NCBI RefSeq assembly: GCF_001669775.1
Contig: NZ_LXWK01000011.1
Location: 186,001-250,000 of the forward strand
Origin: Rheinheimera sp. SA_1
Lineage (GTDB): Bacteria > Pseudomonadota > Gammaproteobacteria > Enterobacterales > Alteromonadaceae
Direction: 5' to 3'
DNA: 64,000 bases
Shown here in pieces: positions 46,738 through 55,157 of the stretch. The stretch's first letter is position 1. Every line of letters begins with the position of its first letter. The notes under the pieces were generated by a model. That model ran no database searches, had not been told where the DNA came from, and worked only from the letters and a program-made list of their open reading frames with translations. Made by a program: the position numbers and the translations under genes.

Positions 46738-49236
46738 GTGAATTTTCTGCCTAACCGTATAATTTTATTGACCAGCCTGAGTGTGTTGCTTAGCGCCTGC
46801 TCGCAGCCAGCACCTGATGCGGCTGCACCTTCGACCGCAGCTGCGGCACCAGCAGCCGAAACGCCGGCACTGGCCAGCGCCACTATCGCCAATCTGCGGA
46901 TTGATAATCCATCCGATTTTGCCCGCAATCAGCAAGCGGTATTGTTACCTTTCACCGATTTAGGCGTGACGTTAAAACCTGGTGAAAACCTACGCGTCAG
47001 CGAATTGGCCGGCCAAGCGCTGCCGTCGCAATTAATTGACCGGGATGGTGATGGTCAGAAAGACAGCCTGTTAGTGGCCCCGGATTTTAGCGCTGGCGGC
47101 ACGAAAGAACTGCTGATCCAACAAGGTGAACCGGCAACAGCACCACAGCTGACCCAGGCAGAAATTTCTGAAAAATCCGGTGGTCAGTGGCAAGACGGTA
47201 AATATATTGGCGGTACTTTCCAGAACGTACAAAGCCTGACTCCACCGCCGCAATATACCGATCACAGTGAATTTATCCGCTACGAAGGCCCGGGCATTGA
47301 GTCGGATAAAGTGGGTTATCGCATTTACCTCGACTGGCGTAACGGCTTTGATATTTTTGGTAATAAAACCGGCAAACCGGTACTGCATCAGGTCGGGCTT
47401 GATGGGTACAAGTCCTACCACGAACCACAAGACTGGGGCATGGATGTACTCAAAGTCGGCAAATCCCTGGGCGCCGGTGGTTTTGGCTATTGGAATGGCG
47501 AAGCGGTTGAACTAGTCTCCAAACTATCTGGTCACACCGCTACCATCGTCGAAAATGGTCCACTCTATAGTGCGCTCACCATCGACTATAAAAACTGGCA
47601 GGTCGCCGGTAAAACCCTGAATATTCAGGCGCATTTATCGATGACTGCCGGTAGCCGTTTGCTGCAAAACCGGCTTAGCTTTAGTCAGCCACTGGACAAT
47701 TTAGCCATTGGCATCGTGAAATTTCCTGATACCCCCGATAGCAAAGTAAAAGTGCTGACCGGCACGCTGGAAAGCAGCGGTCATACCTACACTTATCTCG
47801 CCACTTACGGCAAGCAAAGTCTGGACGGCGCGAACTTAGGTATGGCGCTGCTGTTTAAGCGCGGCAAACTGCAAAAACTGACGTCCGATGCCAATAGCCA
47901 TGTCGCGGTGATGGACGTGTCTGGGCAACATTTGGAGTACTATTTTGTTGGCGCCTGGCAACATGAACTAAACGGTATCCAGAACCAGCAACAGTTTGTC
48001 GACTACTTACAGCAGGAAGTGGAAAAGCTGACCTTAGCGCCACGCCTGACTTTAAAAACGACACTCAGCAAAACCCAAACCGATCAACCACTGACCAGCG
48101 CCAGCGCTTTAGCCTGGAGTACCCGTTTTGCTGATAGCGACTTAAACCGTCAGGCCGGCCAATATTATTGGGGTGGCTGGGACAGCGAGCGTGACCGGCC
48201 GGTGGCGTTTGAATACACCACTGGCTTGTTAGTGCAGGCTTATGACGATCTCAATCAAGTGGCACCTAAGCCAGAATACCAAGCGGCAGTGAGCAAAATG
48301 GCCGACAGTTTTGTCGCAGCCGATGGCACTATTCATAGTTATGATGCCAGCAAATTTAATATCGACAGCATCAACAGCGGCTCGGTGCTGCTGCGGATGT
48401 TCGAAAAAACCGGTGATGCCAAATATCAGCTGGCTGCGGATAAGCTACGTGCACAGTTAACAGACCATCCAAAAACCAGCAATGGCGCCTACTGGCACAA
48501 AAAAATCTACCCGCATCAACTGTGGCTGGATGGCGTGTATATGGGCATGCCCTACCTCGCCTACTACAGCCAGTTATTTGAAAATGGTGCCAGCTTAAAA
48601 CAAGTGGTGCATGAGTTTGAAGTGAGCCGTGAGATGCTGCGTGACCCGGCAACCGGCTTGTATTTTCACGCCTGGGATGAATCTAAAAGCATGAACTGGG
48701 CCGATCCAGCGACTGGCCGTTCGAAGTTTTTCTGGAGCCGTGGTATCGGCTGGCTCGGCATGGCCTTAGTAGACGTGCTGGATCGTATTCCGCCGACCAG
48801 CACTGAACTGCGTCAACCGCTGCTTTTGATGATCCCGGAACTGGCTGATGCGCTGCTGCGTTATCAGGATCCAGCCTCAGGCGTCTGGTGGCAAATCACT
48901 GACAAGCCCGGTGAGCGTGGTAATTATTTAGAATCGAGCGCCAGCAGCATGTTTGTGTATTTCCTGGCCAAAGCGCAAAACAAAGGCTATTTACAAGGCC
49001 AACAATACCGCGATGCGACCGTCAAAGCTTATCAGGCTCTGCTGAACGAATTTGTGCTGGTGCATCCGGATCAAAGTATCAGTCTGACCAAGATGGTTCA
49101 GGTGGCCGGTCTTGGTGCTGGCCGTGATGGCAGTTACCACTATTACATGAGCGAGCCGATTTACCGCAACGACAGCAAAGGTACTGCGCCTTTTATCATG
49201 GCGGGCATCCAGGTGTCGCAGCTGCTGAAAAACTGA
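46738..49236 (+). CDS. Two-domain lipoprotein: DUF4861 and GH105 unsaturated glycuronyl hydrolase
   Basis: An 832-residue protein that begins with GTG after AGGGG. A signal peptide ends in a lipobox LLSAC near residue 21. Residues about 45-430 resemble the DUF4861 family (LRIDNPSDFARNQQAVLLPF, DWRNGFDIFGNKTGKPVL). The C-terminal half, from about 455, is a GH105 hydrolase. It contains YYWGGWDSERDRPVAFEYTTGLL, WHKKIYPHQLWLDGVYMGMP (catalytic Asp near 598), WSRGIGWLGMALVDVLD and YLESSASSMFVYFLAKA. GH105 removes the unsaturated uronate from oligomers made by lyases, feeding KduI. It is followed with a one-base overlap by the CE8 gene. The role of the first part is unknown. Confidence 0.9.
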   Translation: MNFLPNRIILLTSLSVLLSACSQPAPDAAAPSTAAAAPAAETPALASATIANLRIDNPSDFARNQQAVLLPFTDLGVTLKPGENLRVSELAGQALPSQLIDRDGDGQKDSLLVAPDFSAGGTKELLIQQGEPATAPQLTQAEISEKSGGQWQDGKYIGGTFQNVQSLTPPPQYTDHSEFIRYEGPGIESDKVGYRIYLDWRNGFDIFGNKTGKPVLHQVGLDGYKSYHEPQDWGMDVLKVGKSLGAGGFGYWNGEAVELVSKLSGHTATIVENGPLYSALTIDYKNWQVAGKTLNIQAHLSMTAGSRLLQNRLSFSQPLDNLAIGIVKFPDTPDSKVKVLTGTLESSGHTYTYLATYGKQSLDGANLGMALLFKRGKLQKLTSDANSHVAVMDVSGQHLEYYFVGAWQHELNGIQNQQQFVDYLQQEVEKLTLAPRLTLKTTLSKTQTDQPLTSASALAWSTRFADSDLNRQAGQYYWGGWDSERDRPVAFEYTTGLLVQAYDDLNQVAPKPEYQAAVSKMADSFVAADGTIHSYDASKFNIDSINSGSVLLRMFEKTGDAKYQLAADKLRAQLTDHPKTSNGAYWHKKIYPHQLWLDGVYMGMPYLAYYSQLFENGASLKQVVHEFEVSREMLRDPATGLYFHAWDESKSMNWADPATGRSKFFWSRGIGWLGMALVDVLDRIPPTSTELRQPLLLMIPELADALLRYQDPASGVWWQITDKPGERGNYLESSASSMFVYFLAKAQNKGYLQGQQYRDATVKAYQALLNEFVLVHPDQSISLTKMVQVAGLGAGRDGSYHYYMSEPIYRNDSKGTAPFIMAGIQVSQLLKN

Positions 49237-50495
49237 TGCCACAGCTGTTACCACTAATCGTGATGAGCAATCGCTTGTACTTGATCAAAAAAATGACGCG
49301 CCAGCTTTGCTGGCGTGTTGCTTTGGTGCTGCTGGTGAGCCTAGCTGCAGTGATGGTGAATGCTGCAGATCCGGTTGCAATCGCCAACACAAACCCGCCT
49401 CCGCTGATCCTGCAGATCGCCGCGCCGTCGGATCAGCACCACCAAACCGGCACTTTTCGCACCATCACGCAAGCGCTGGACGCACTGCCAACACTGGCGC
49501 CCGATCCGGCGCAGTGGGTGGTGCTGCAACTGGCCGCTGGTACTTATCGCGAAAAAATCTTTTTAGTGCGCGATAAAGTGGTGCTGGTCGGCATGGGTCG
49601 CGAGCAAACGATTGTGCAATATCCGGAACTGCGGCAACATTTTCTAAAACGTCAGGCCGCCGCGGATACAACAACAGCCGATACAGGCAAGCTCCCGACC
49701 GGTAAAGCACTGAGCCAGGACTGGGGCGCAGCAGTGGTCAATATCCAAAGCTCCGATATCGCCCTGCTCGATTTAACAGTGCACAACAGTTACGCCGATG
49801 AAAACCCAAAGGATCCGGACCGCTTTGAACATCAGTTTGCGGTGCGCGGTTTTGAACAAGCCACCCGCATCATTACCGATCACTGCGCCTTACTCACTTC
49901 TGGCGCCGACACTTTAAGTTTGTGGAATAAAACCAATGGCATGTATTACCACAGCTATTGTCAGTTCCGTGGCCGGGTCGATATGGTGTGTCCAAGGGGC
50001 ACCGCTTTTATCACCCATAGTGAATTTATCAATCAGAATAATTCGGCGACCTTATGGCATGACGGCGAGTTAAACCCGGCACAAAAACTGGTGGTGATGC
50101 ACTCCAGTTTTAAAGGCGCCAAGGGTTTTCAGCTGGGGCGGCGCCATTATGATGGGCAGTTTTATTTACTGCACAACAGCTTTAGCCCGGAGCTTGCCGA
50201 CCAGCCAATTTTCCGTCGCACTTATCCGGAAGATCCAAAACGCGATCAACCCAATTTATATGGCGATAGGAATTATTTTTATCAAAATCAAGGACCGGCT
50301 TATTCTTGGTTAGCTGATAATTTACCCAAAACGCAAGCGGCGCAGATCAATGCCGATTGGACCTTTGGCGGGCAATGGCAACCAGAAGTACAGCTAGAAC
50401 AAATCAGGATGTGGCTGCAGCAAGCCAAAGATGTTCATTCAAAACCAGCACAAAATTCAAAACCAGCCCCACATTCAAAACCAAATTCAAATTAA
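49236..50495 (+). CDS. Pectin methylesterase, CE8 family
   Basis: A 419-residue secreted esterase that removes methyl groups from pectin so that lyase and hydrolase can act. After a hydrophobic N-terminal segment (about 24-44) comes the right-handed helix fold with IRVRDK-like LQLAAGTYREKIFLVRDKVVLVGMG, HQFAVRGFEQATRI, ADTLSLW (first catalytic Asp), FRGRVDMVCPRGTAF (second Asp) and QLGRRHYDGQ with the active-site Arg. The motifs diverge from plant and Dickeya enzymes. The C terminus is a low-complexity tail of repeated KPAP and SKP units (about residues 395-419). TGATG links it to the GH105 stop. Confidence 0.87.
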   Translation: MPQLLPLIVMSNRLYLIKKMTRQLCWRVALVLLVSLAAVMVNAADPVAIANTNPPPLILQIAAPSDQHHQTGTFRTITQALDALPTLAPDPAQWVVLQLAAGTYREKIFLVRDKVVLVGMGREQTIVQYPELRQHFLKRQAAADTTTADTGKLPTGKALSQDWGAAVVNIQSSDIALLDLTVHNSYADENPKDPDRFEHQFAVRGFEQATRIITDHCALLTSGADTLSLWNKTNGMYYHSYCQFRGRVDMVCPRGTAFITHSEFINQNNSATLWHDGELNPAQKLVVMHSSFKGAKGFQLGRRHYDGQFYLLHNSFSPELADQPIFRRTYPEDPKRDQPNLYGDRNYFYQNQGPAYSWLADNLPKTQAAQINADWTFGGQWQPEVQLEQIRMWLQQAKDVHSKPAQNSKPAPHSKPNSN

Positions 50496-50507
50496 ACGGA
50501 ACTGCCA

Positions 50508-51302
50508 ATGAATTTTCTTTATCATGCTTTGCTATCCATCGTGCTTTGTTTTTATCTTTCGAGTGTTCACGCCATGAGTCAACCCGTTCCCAAAGGCACC
50601 AGTACCGATCTGCCGTCACCACGGCTGCATTTAGTCGGCGATTCGACCATGGCCGATAAAGTCAATTTGGCCTATCCGGAGCGTGGCTGGGGTCAGTTGT
50701 TACCGGAGTTTATGCTGCCGGAATTGTCGATTATCAACCACGCTGCCAATGGTCGCAGCACGTTGCGTTTTTTAAACGAAGGGCGCTGGCAATTGCTGGT
50801 GACCGAGCTGAAGCCTGGTGATTATGTATTGATCCAGTTTGGCCACAACGACCAAAAACAGGACGACCCAAGCCGCTACGCCGCGGCTGATTCCGCCTAC
50901 CCGCAACTGCTGAGCCGTTTTATCGCTGAAGTGCGCGCCAAAGACGCGATCCCGATGCTGGCAACGCCAATTTGCCGCCGTAGTTTTGATGCAACTGGCA
51001 AACTGGAAAATAACCTCGCCGACTATGCCGCAGCCACACGTGAAGTGGCTGCGAGCAAAAAAGTGGCGCTGTTTGATCTCAATGCGCAAAGCTGCGCCGA
51101 CATCAGCCGTTTTGGTCTGGCCGCCAGTCAGGCGTACTTTATTCAGGTACCGGCCGGTTTGTATCAGAAGTTTCCAGAAGGCAAAACCGATAACACCCAT
51201 TTAAATACCCAGGGCGCTAGCTGGATTGCGCAGTTGTTTGTGCGGGAGCTGAAAAAACAACAACATCCGCTGGCGGCCTTCGTTTGGCGCGAGTTGCTAT
51301 AA
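50508..51302 (+). CDS. Rhamnogalacturonan acetylesterase, CE12 (SGNH fold)
   Basis: A 264-residue secreted esterase that removes acetyl groups from rhamnogalacturonan. Signal peptide ends near residue 22 (SVHAMSQ). The SGNH blocks are clear: LVGDSTMADK with the nucleophile Ser, AANGRSTLRF, IQFGHNDQKQ, and DNTHLNTQGA with the Asp-x-x-His pair. It is the third gene after the GH105-CE8 pair, 12 bp downstream, and its stop is 7 bp from the LysR stop on the other strand. Confidence 0.93.
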   Translation: MNFLYHALLSIVLCFYLSSVHAMSQPVPKGTSTDLPSPRLHLVGDSTMADKVNLAYPERGWGQLLPEFMLPELSIINHAANGRSTLRFLNEGRWQLLVTELKPGDYVLIQFGHNDQKQDDPSRYAAADSAYPQLLSRFIAEVRAKDAIPMLATPICRRSFDATGKLENNLADYAAATREVAASKKVALFDLNAQSCADISRFGLAASQAYFIQVPAGLYQKFPEGKTDNTHLNTQGASWIAQLFVRELKKQQHPLAAFVWRELL

Positions 51303-51309
51303 AACCATC

Positions 51310-52206
51310 TTAGGCTCTGTTGAGTAATCTCGCTAACAACCAACGCGCCGCTGGCCCCGGCGTTTTTCCACGCTGACGCCACAACTCCAGTTGTACCGGC
51401 AATATCGACGAAGGTAATCCCGACGCTGGTTGCAATTGCAGTGGCACCAACGCCGCCGGACGCTCTGTCAAAGCAGTCTGTGCCAACGGCTCCGGCAACC
51501 AGGCCCAGCCAAGGCCCTGTTTCACCAGCGCCAGCACCGCCACATCACCTTCCAGCCACCAGACATCGGCCGCTAACCGGCCGCGTTGTTTTTCGACCCC
51601 TTGCAAGCGATCGGTGACCAGCAATTGCCGGTGCTGCTGCAACTGGTTTATTGTCACCCCATCCTCCACAAAAGCCGCCAACGGGTGCGTGGCCGCCACC
51701 AACAACACAAAATGAATCGCCTGCAATGGCCAGCGCTCGACATCGGCGGGTGGCGACAACGGCTGATAACTAATTGCCAAATCGGCATCGCCCTGACGCA
51801 ATAACAGCGTCAAATCTTCCAGCAGCGGAAATAACAATCGCAGTTCCAATCGCGGAAATACCAGCGCAAATTCAGCAAGAATTGGCGCCAGCCACGGCAA
51901 CTGCCCTTCATCATCCACCGCCAGCGTCAACGTGCTTTCTTCACCATCGGCCAGGCCAGCGGCTAATTCGCTAAGCGCCTGACACTGAGTGTTAATCAAT
52001 AAGGCCTGTTGTAACACCCGCTCACCCGCCGCAGTCAGTTGCGGGTATCTTTTGCTGCGATCAAAGAGGACAATCCCCAGATCAATTTCCAGCTCAGCAA
52101 TGGCATTACTGACTGCCGACTGGGCTTTTTGTAGCCGGCGTGCTGCCGCCGAAAAAGAACCGGTTTCAACCACCACGGCTAATGTTTGTAATTGTTGCAG
52201 ATTCAT
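51310..52206 (-). CDS. LysR-family transcriptional regulator
   Basis: A 298-residue regulator with an N-terminal winged helix (MNLQQLQTLAVVVETGSFSAAARRLQKAQSAVSNAIAELE, about 1-40) and a two-lobe effector domain. It is divergent from a PACE-type efflux gene with about 97 bp between. A T-N11-A palindrome in that gap fits a LysR operator, so it probably controls the efflux gene. No direct link with pectin genes, although its stop abuts the CE12 gene. Confidence 0.92.
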   Translation of the reverse strand: MNLQQLQTLAVVVETGSFSAAARRLQKAQSAVSNAIAELEIDLGIVLFDRSKRYPQLTAAGERVLQQALLINTQCQALSELAAGLADGEESTLTLAVDDEGQLPWLAPILAEFALVFPRLELRLLFPLLEDLTLLLRQGDADLAISYQPLSPPADVERWPLQAIHFVLLVAATHPLAAFVEDGVTINQLQQHRQLLVTDRLQGVEKQRGRLAADVWWLEGDVAVLALVKQGLGWAWLPEPLAQTALTERPAALVPLQLQPASGLPSSILPVQLELWRQRGKTPGPAARWLLARLLNRA

Positions 52207-52234
52207 CTATCTGTTTTCCTGATAGGTTCCAACT

Positions 52235-52259
52235 TTATCTGCCAGTAAAACACAGATAA
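52235..52259. promoter_or_regulatory. Putative LysR operator between the regulator and efflux gene
   Basis: TTATCTG and CAGATAA are perfect inverted 7-bp arms separated by 11 bases, the classical T-N11-A layout. It lies in the 97-bp gap between the divergent lysR and PACE genes. Confidence 0.6.
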
Positions 52260-52303
52260 TATCAGCGGTAAATCAAGTCGTTTTGCTATACAGGAATATG
52301 ATT

Positions 52304-52768
52304 ATGTCGCAACCAACACAGCTGAATCGCACCTTGCCGGATCGGATCCGGATGGCTTTAGCTTTTGAAATCATCGGTTTGCTATTGCTGGTACCAGTCA
52401 CCACCTGGTTATTGGACAAACCGTTGCTGCAACTGGGTGGTCTGGCGGTGATCATGTCGCTACTGGCGACCTGGTGGAACTATCAGTTTAATCTGTGGTT
52501 TGACCGGTATTACCTGATCCCACGCGGCCGCTGGCAAAAAACGTTAAGTGAACGGCTGTGGCATGCGTTGGCATTCGAAGCGGGGTTACTGATTTTATTT
52601 TTACCGTTAACCGCCTGGTTGCTGGCAATTAGCTTGTGGCAGGCCTTGCTGCTGGATTTGGCGTTTATGCTGTTTTATCTGGTGTATGGTTACGTCTATC
52701 ACTGGGGATACGACCGATTATTTCCGCTATCAGCCACGCTGCCACATGATCTGGCAGCGAAGCTGTAG
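52304..52768 (+). CDS. PACE family efflux transporter
   Basis: A 154-residue inner-membrane protein with four helices in two similar pairs, the layout of proteobacterial antimicrobial compound efflux proteins (AceI-like) that export biguanides, polyamines or related amines. Seen are RTLPDRIRMALAFEIIGLLLLVP, WNYQFNLWFDRYYL and the repeated LSERLWHALAFEAGLLILFLPLTAWLL. The Glu in the first helix that couples to protons is present (FEIIG). I chose the ATG at 52304 with AGGA eight bases upstream. The adjacent LysR is its likely regulator. Confidence 0.9.
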   Translation: MSQPTQLNRTLPDRIRMALAFEIIGLLLLVPVTTWLLDKPLLQLGGLAVIMSLLATWWNYQFNLWFDRYYLIPRGRWQKTLSERLWHALAFEAGLLILFLPLTAWLLAISLWQALLLDLAFMLFYLVYGYVYHWGYDRLFPLSATLPHDLAAKL

Positions 52769-52784
52769 CAGGTGCAACTTCGAA

Positions 52785-53906
52785 TTATTGCGGGATGGCC
52801 GGCAGAATTTTCTGCACCACTAATTCCATCAACCGGCGCTCCTGATCCCGCACATTCGAAGGAACGTTATGCCCCATCACCAGGATGGTGACATCTTGCG
52901 CTGGTAACGTCAGCGCAAACTGGCCGCCATAACCCCAGGCCAGTTGCAGTGGCCTGCCGTTATCGGCACCCAACCACCATAAAAAACCATAGCCGGTTAA
53001 ATTCAGCCCGCCGACACTGGAGCGCAAATTCCGCTGTGATTCTGCTGCTGTCAGTAGATAGCTTGCCGGAACCAGTTGTTGCTGCTGCCAGCGACCCTGT
53101 TGTTGCCACAGCACCGCCAACTTGGTTAAATCACGCGCCGTCAGCTGCAAACCGGCTGCGCCATTGGTGAAGCCATCCCGTAATTTTGGCCAGTTCCAAC
53201 TATTGATACCAAGCGGCGTAAATAATTTAGTCCGCGCATAACTTTCGGTACTCATGCCGGTGGCTTTGGTCAGGATCACCGACAACAAATGGCTGGCGCC
53301 AGAATTGTAATTAAATTGCAGACCCGGCGTGTTCAGCAGGTTGCGTTCAAGCACATAACGTGTTGGATCGGATGAGGTTTCCCATTCGGTATAGCTACTT
53401 AACTGACTTTCGTCCCAGCTAATACCAGAACTCATCGTCAGCAGATGGCGCAGCGTAATATCGGCTTTGTTGTTCAGTAAACTGCCATAATCTGCGCGCA
53501 AAAAATCGCTGATGGGTTGGTCAAGACTTTGAATTTTGCGCTCGGCGATGGCGATCCCAATCAACGTTGCCACCAGCGTTTTGGTGACAGAGCGTAAATG
53601 CAGCAAATCACTGGCTTTCTTCTCGTTGTAATAGGCCTCGCCCACCAACAAACCACGTTTTGCCACCAGCACGGCATATAAACCATTTTCGTTGCGACCC
53701 GCCTGATACGCCTGATCCAGCAAGCTGCTATTTAAGCCTTCCGCCGTCGCCGTGCTCACTTGCCAGTCGGCTCCTGCAGTAGGTTGCCAGTTGATGCTGG
53801 TTGGTTGTTCGCTCACCGGCGGTGCAGCATTTTCACCACTGCCGCCGCCACCACAACCAAACAGCAGACTGAAACACAGTGCCAACAGGCCATATTTTTT
53901 GTTCAT
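52785..53906 (-). CDS. Serine hydrolase, beta-lactamase class C fold, lipoprotein
   Basis: A 373-residue lipoprotein (lipobox LFGC near residue 17, then GGGG) of the beta-lactamase/D-Ala carboxypeptidase fold. The three usual active-site motifs are readable: SVTKT (SxxK), YNSG (Tyr-x-Asn/Ser) and GYGGQ in place of KTG. The substrate is unknown; members of this family are esterases, amidases or cell-wall enzymes. I chose the ATG at 53906, with AAGGA seven bases upstream, rather than 53975. It is convergent with the PACE gene. Confidence 0.88.
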   Translation of the reverse strand: MNKKYGLLALCFSLLFGCGGGGSGENAAPPVSEQPTSINWQPTAGADWQVSTATAEGLNSSLLDQAYQAGRNENGLYAVLVAKRGLLVGEAYYNEKKASDLLHLRSVTKTLVATLIGIAIAERKIQSLDQPISDFLRADYGSLLNNKADITLRHLLTMSSGISWDESQLSSYTEWETSSDPTRYVLERNLLNTPGLQFNYNSGASHLLSVILTKATGMSTESYARTKLFTPLGINSWNWPKLRDGFTNGAAGLQLTARDLTKLAVLWQQQGRWQQQQLVPASYLLTAAESQRNLRSSVGGLNLTGYGFLWWLGADNGRPLQLAWGYGGQFALTLPAQDVTILVMGHNVPSNVRDQERRLMELVVQKILPAIPQ

Positions 53907-54233
53907 GCATACATCCTTGAAGCCTGGAGTTTTAGGATCACTGGGTGAACCATCAATGCAGGTCATTAAATTCAATCGTTTTTCTGGTAAAACACCACAT
54001 ATATAAAGCGCGATGCAACGGCTTGCGGCCTGGCATCATACCGTTGCCGTAATGTAAATTCGAGACTTTTGGTTGCAATAAATTAGCACATTGCTGCTAT
54101 CACCATGGCGCGCCTGCTGATTGCTGATTTGTTCAACAATTTTGGCCACTATCGGCACATTTCGTCAACAGCAGTTCACTTGCAGATCCGCGAATACCCG
54201 CTAGGCTCTGTTTTATGGACAAGGAGGTTGATC

Positions 54234-55061
54234 ATGCGCGCTTTTTATTGCGATCTCACGACAGCACCGTTTGCTATAGTCTTTTTAACTCTGCTCAGCT
54301 GGTTTCCGCCGCTCACTAATGCCAGCGAACCACAACCCCCGATCCAAATTCTGACAGTCATTGAACCGCCGGCCAGCTATCTCAACAGCCACGGTGAGCT
54401 AAGCGGTTATGCCACCGAATTGGTGCAGGCACTGCAAAAACAAATACAGGATCGCAGCGATATTCAAATCATGCCGGAATCCAGGGTGTTATTGACTGCG
54501 GCTCGCCAACCCAATGTGCTGTTATTTGGCTTTTCCAGAACACAGGATCGGGAACAAAAATATCACTGGATCATGCCGTTATTGCGAAAAAGGTGGGTGG
54601 TCTATGTCCACAAAGACAGCCCGCTGCAAATCAACAATCTGGATGAACTGCGTAATCTGGACAGTATCGGCGTGGTCCGCGGTGATGTCCGCGAAGAATG
54701 GCTGACCGCACAAGGCTTTACCAATTTGCATAGTTCAGCCAGCCACGCCCAGAACCTGGCCAGACTACGCAGTGGCCGCTTAACGGCCATCGCTTACGAG
54801 CCGCAGGGCATGCAATATTTGCTCAAAGAAACCGGCCATCAGCCGGATGAATTTAAGCCAGTACTCCATTTTCACAGCTCAGAAGTCTGGTTGCTGATGT
54901 CGCGCCAAACTCACAGCAGCGAAGTGCAGCGTTGGCAATTGGCAGCAGAAGAGCTGAAATTAAGCGGTCAACCGCTGGAAATTGCCAGACACTGGCAACA
55001 ACGCCTGGCGCAAACCGAACAAATTCAAAGCACTGTACAGCAAGGTTTGTTGCAATTTTAG
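54234..55061 (+). CDS. Periplasmic solute-binding protein, SBP_bac_3 type (second copy)
   Basis: A 275-residue periplasmic binding protein with a signal peptide (ends near residue 30, TNASEP). It has the family 3 pattern: VIEPPASYLNSHGELSGYATELVQAL, FSRTQDREQKYHWIMP, LDSIGVVRGDVREEWLTAQGF and SGRLTAIAYEP. I chose the ATG at 54234 with GGAGG six bases upstream. The next gene is a chemoreceptor in the same direction, 96 bp downstream, so the pair may form a sensing unit. Confidence 0.88.
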   Translation: MRAFYCDLTTAPFAIVFLTLLSWFPPLTNASEPQPPIQILTVIEPPASYLNSHGELSGYATELVQALQKQIQDRSDIQIMPESRVLLTAARQPNVLLFGFSRTQDREQKYHWIMPLLRKRWVVYVHKDSPLQINNLDELRNLDSIGVVRGDVREEWLTAQGFTNLHSSASHAQNLARLRSGRLTAIAYEPQGMQYLLKETGHQPDEFKPVLHFHSSEVWLLMSRQTHSSEVQRWQLAAEELKLSGQPLEIARHWQQRLAQTEQIQSTVQQGLLQF

Positions 55062-55157
55062 AAAATAATCCCAGCAGAAATTAGCCAACAAATTGGAGAA
55101 ATCTTCAATCCGTGCCCATACTTGCGGCACAACAACACTCAGGACAAGGAACTTAAG

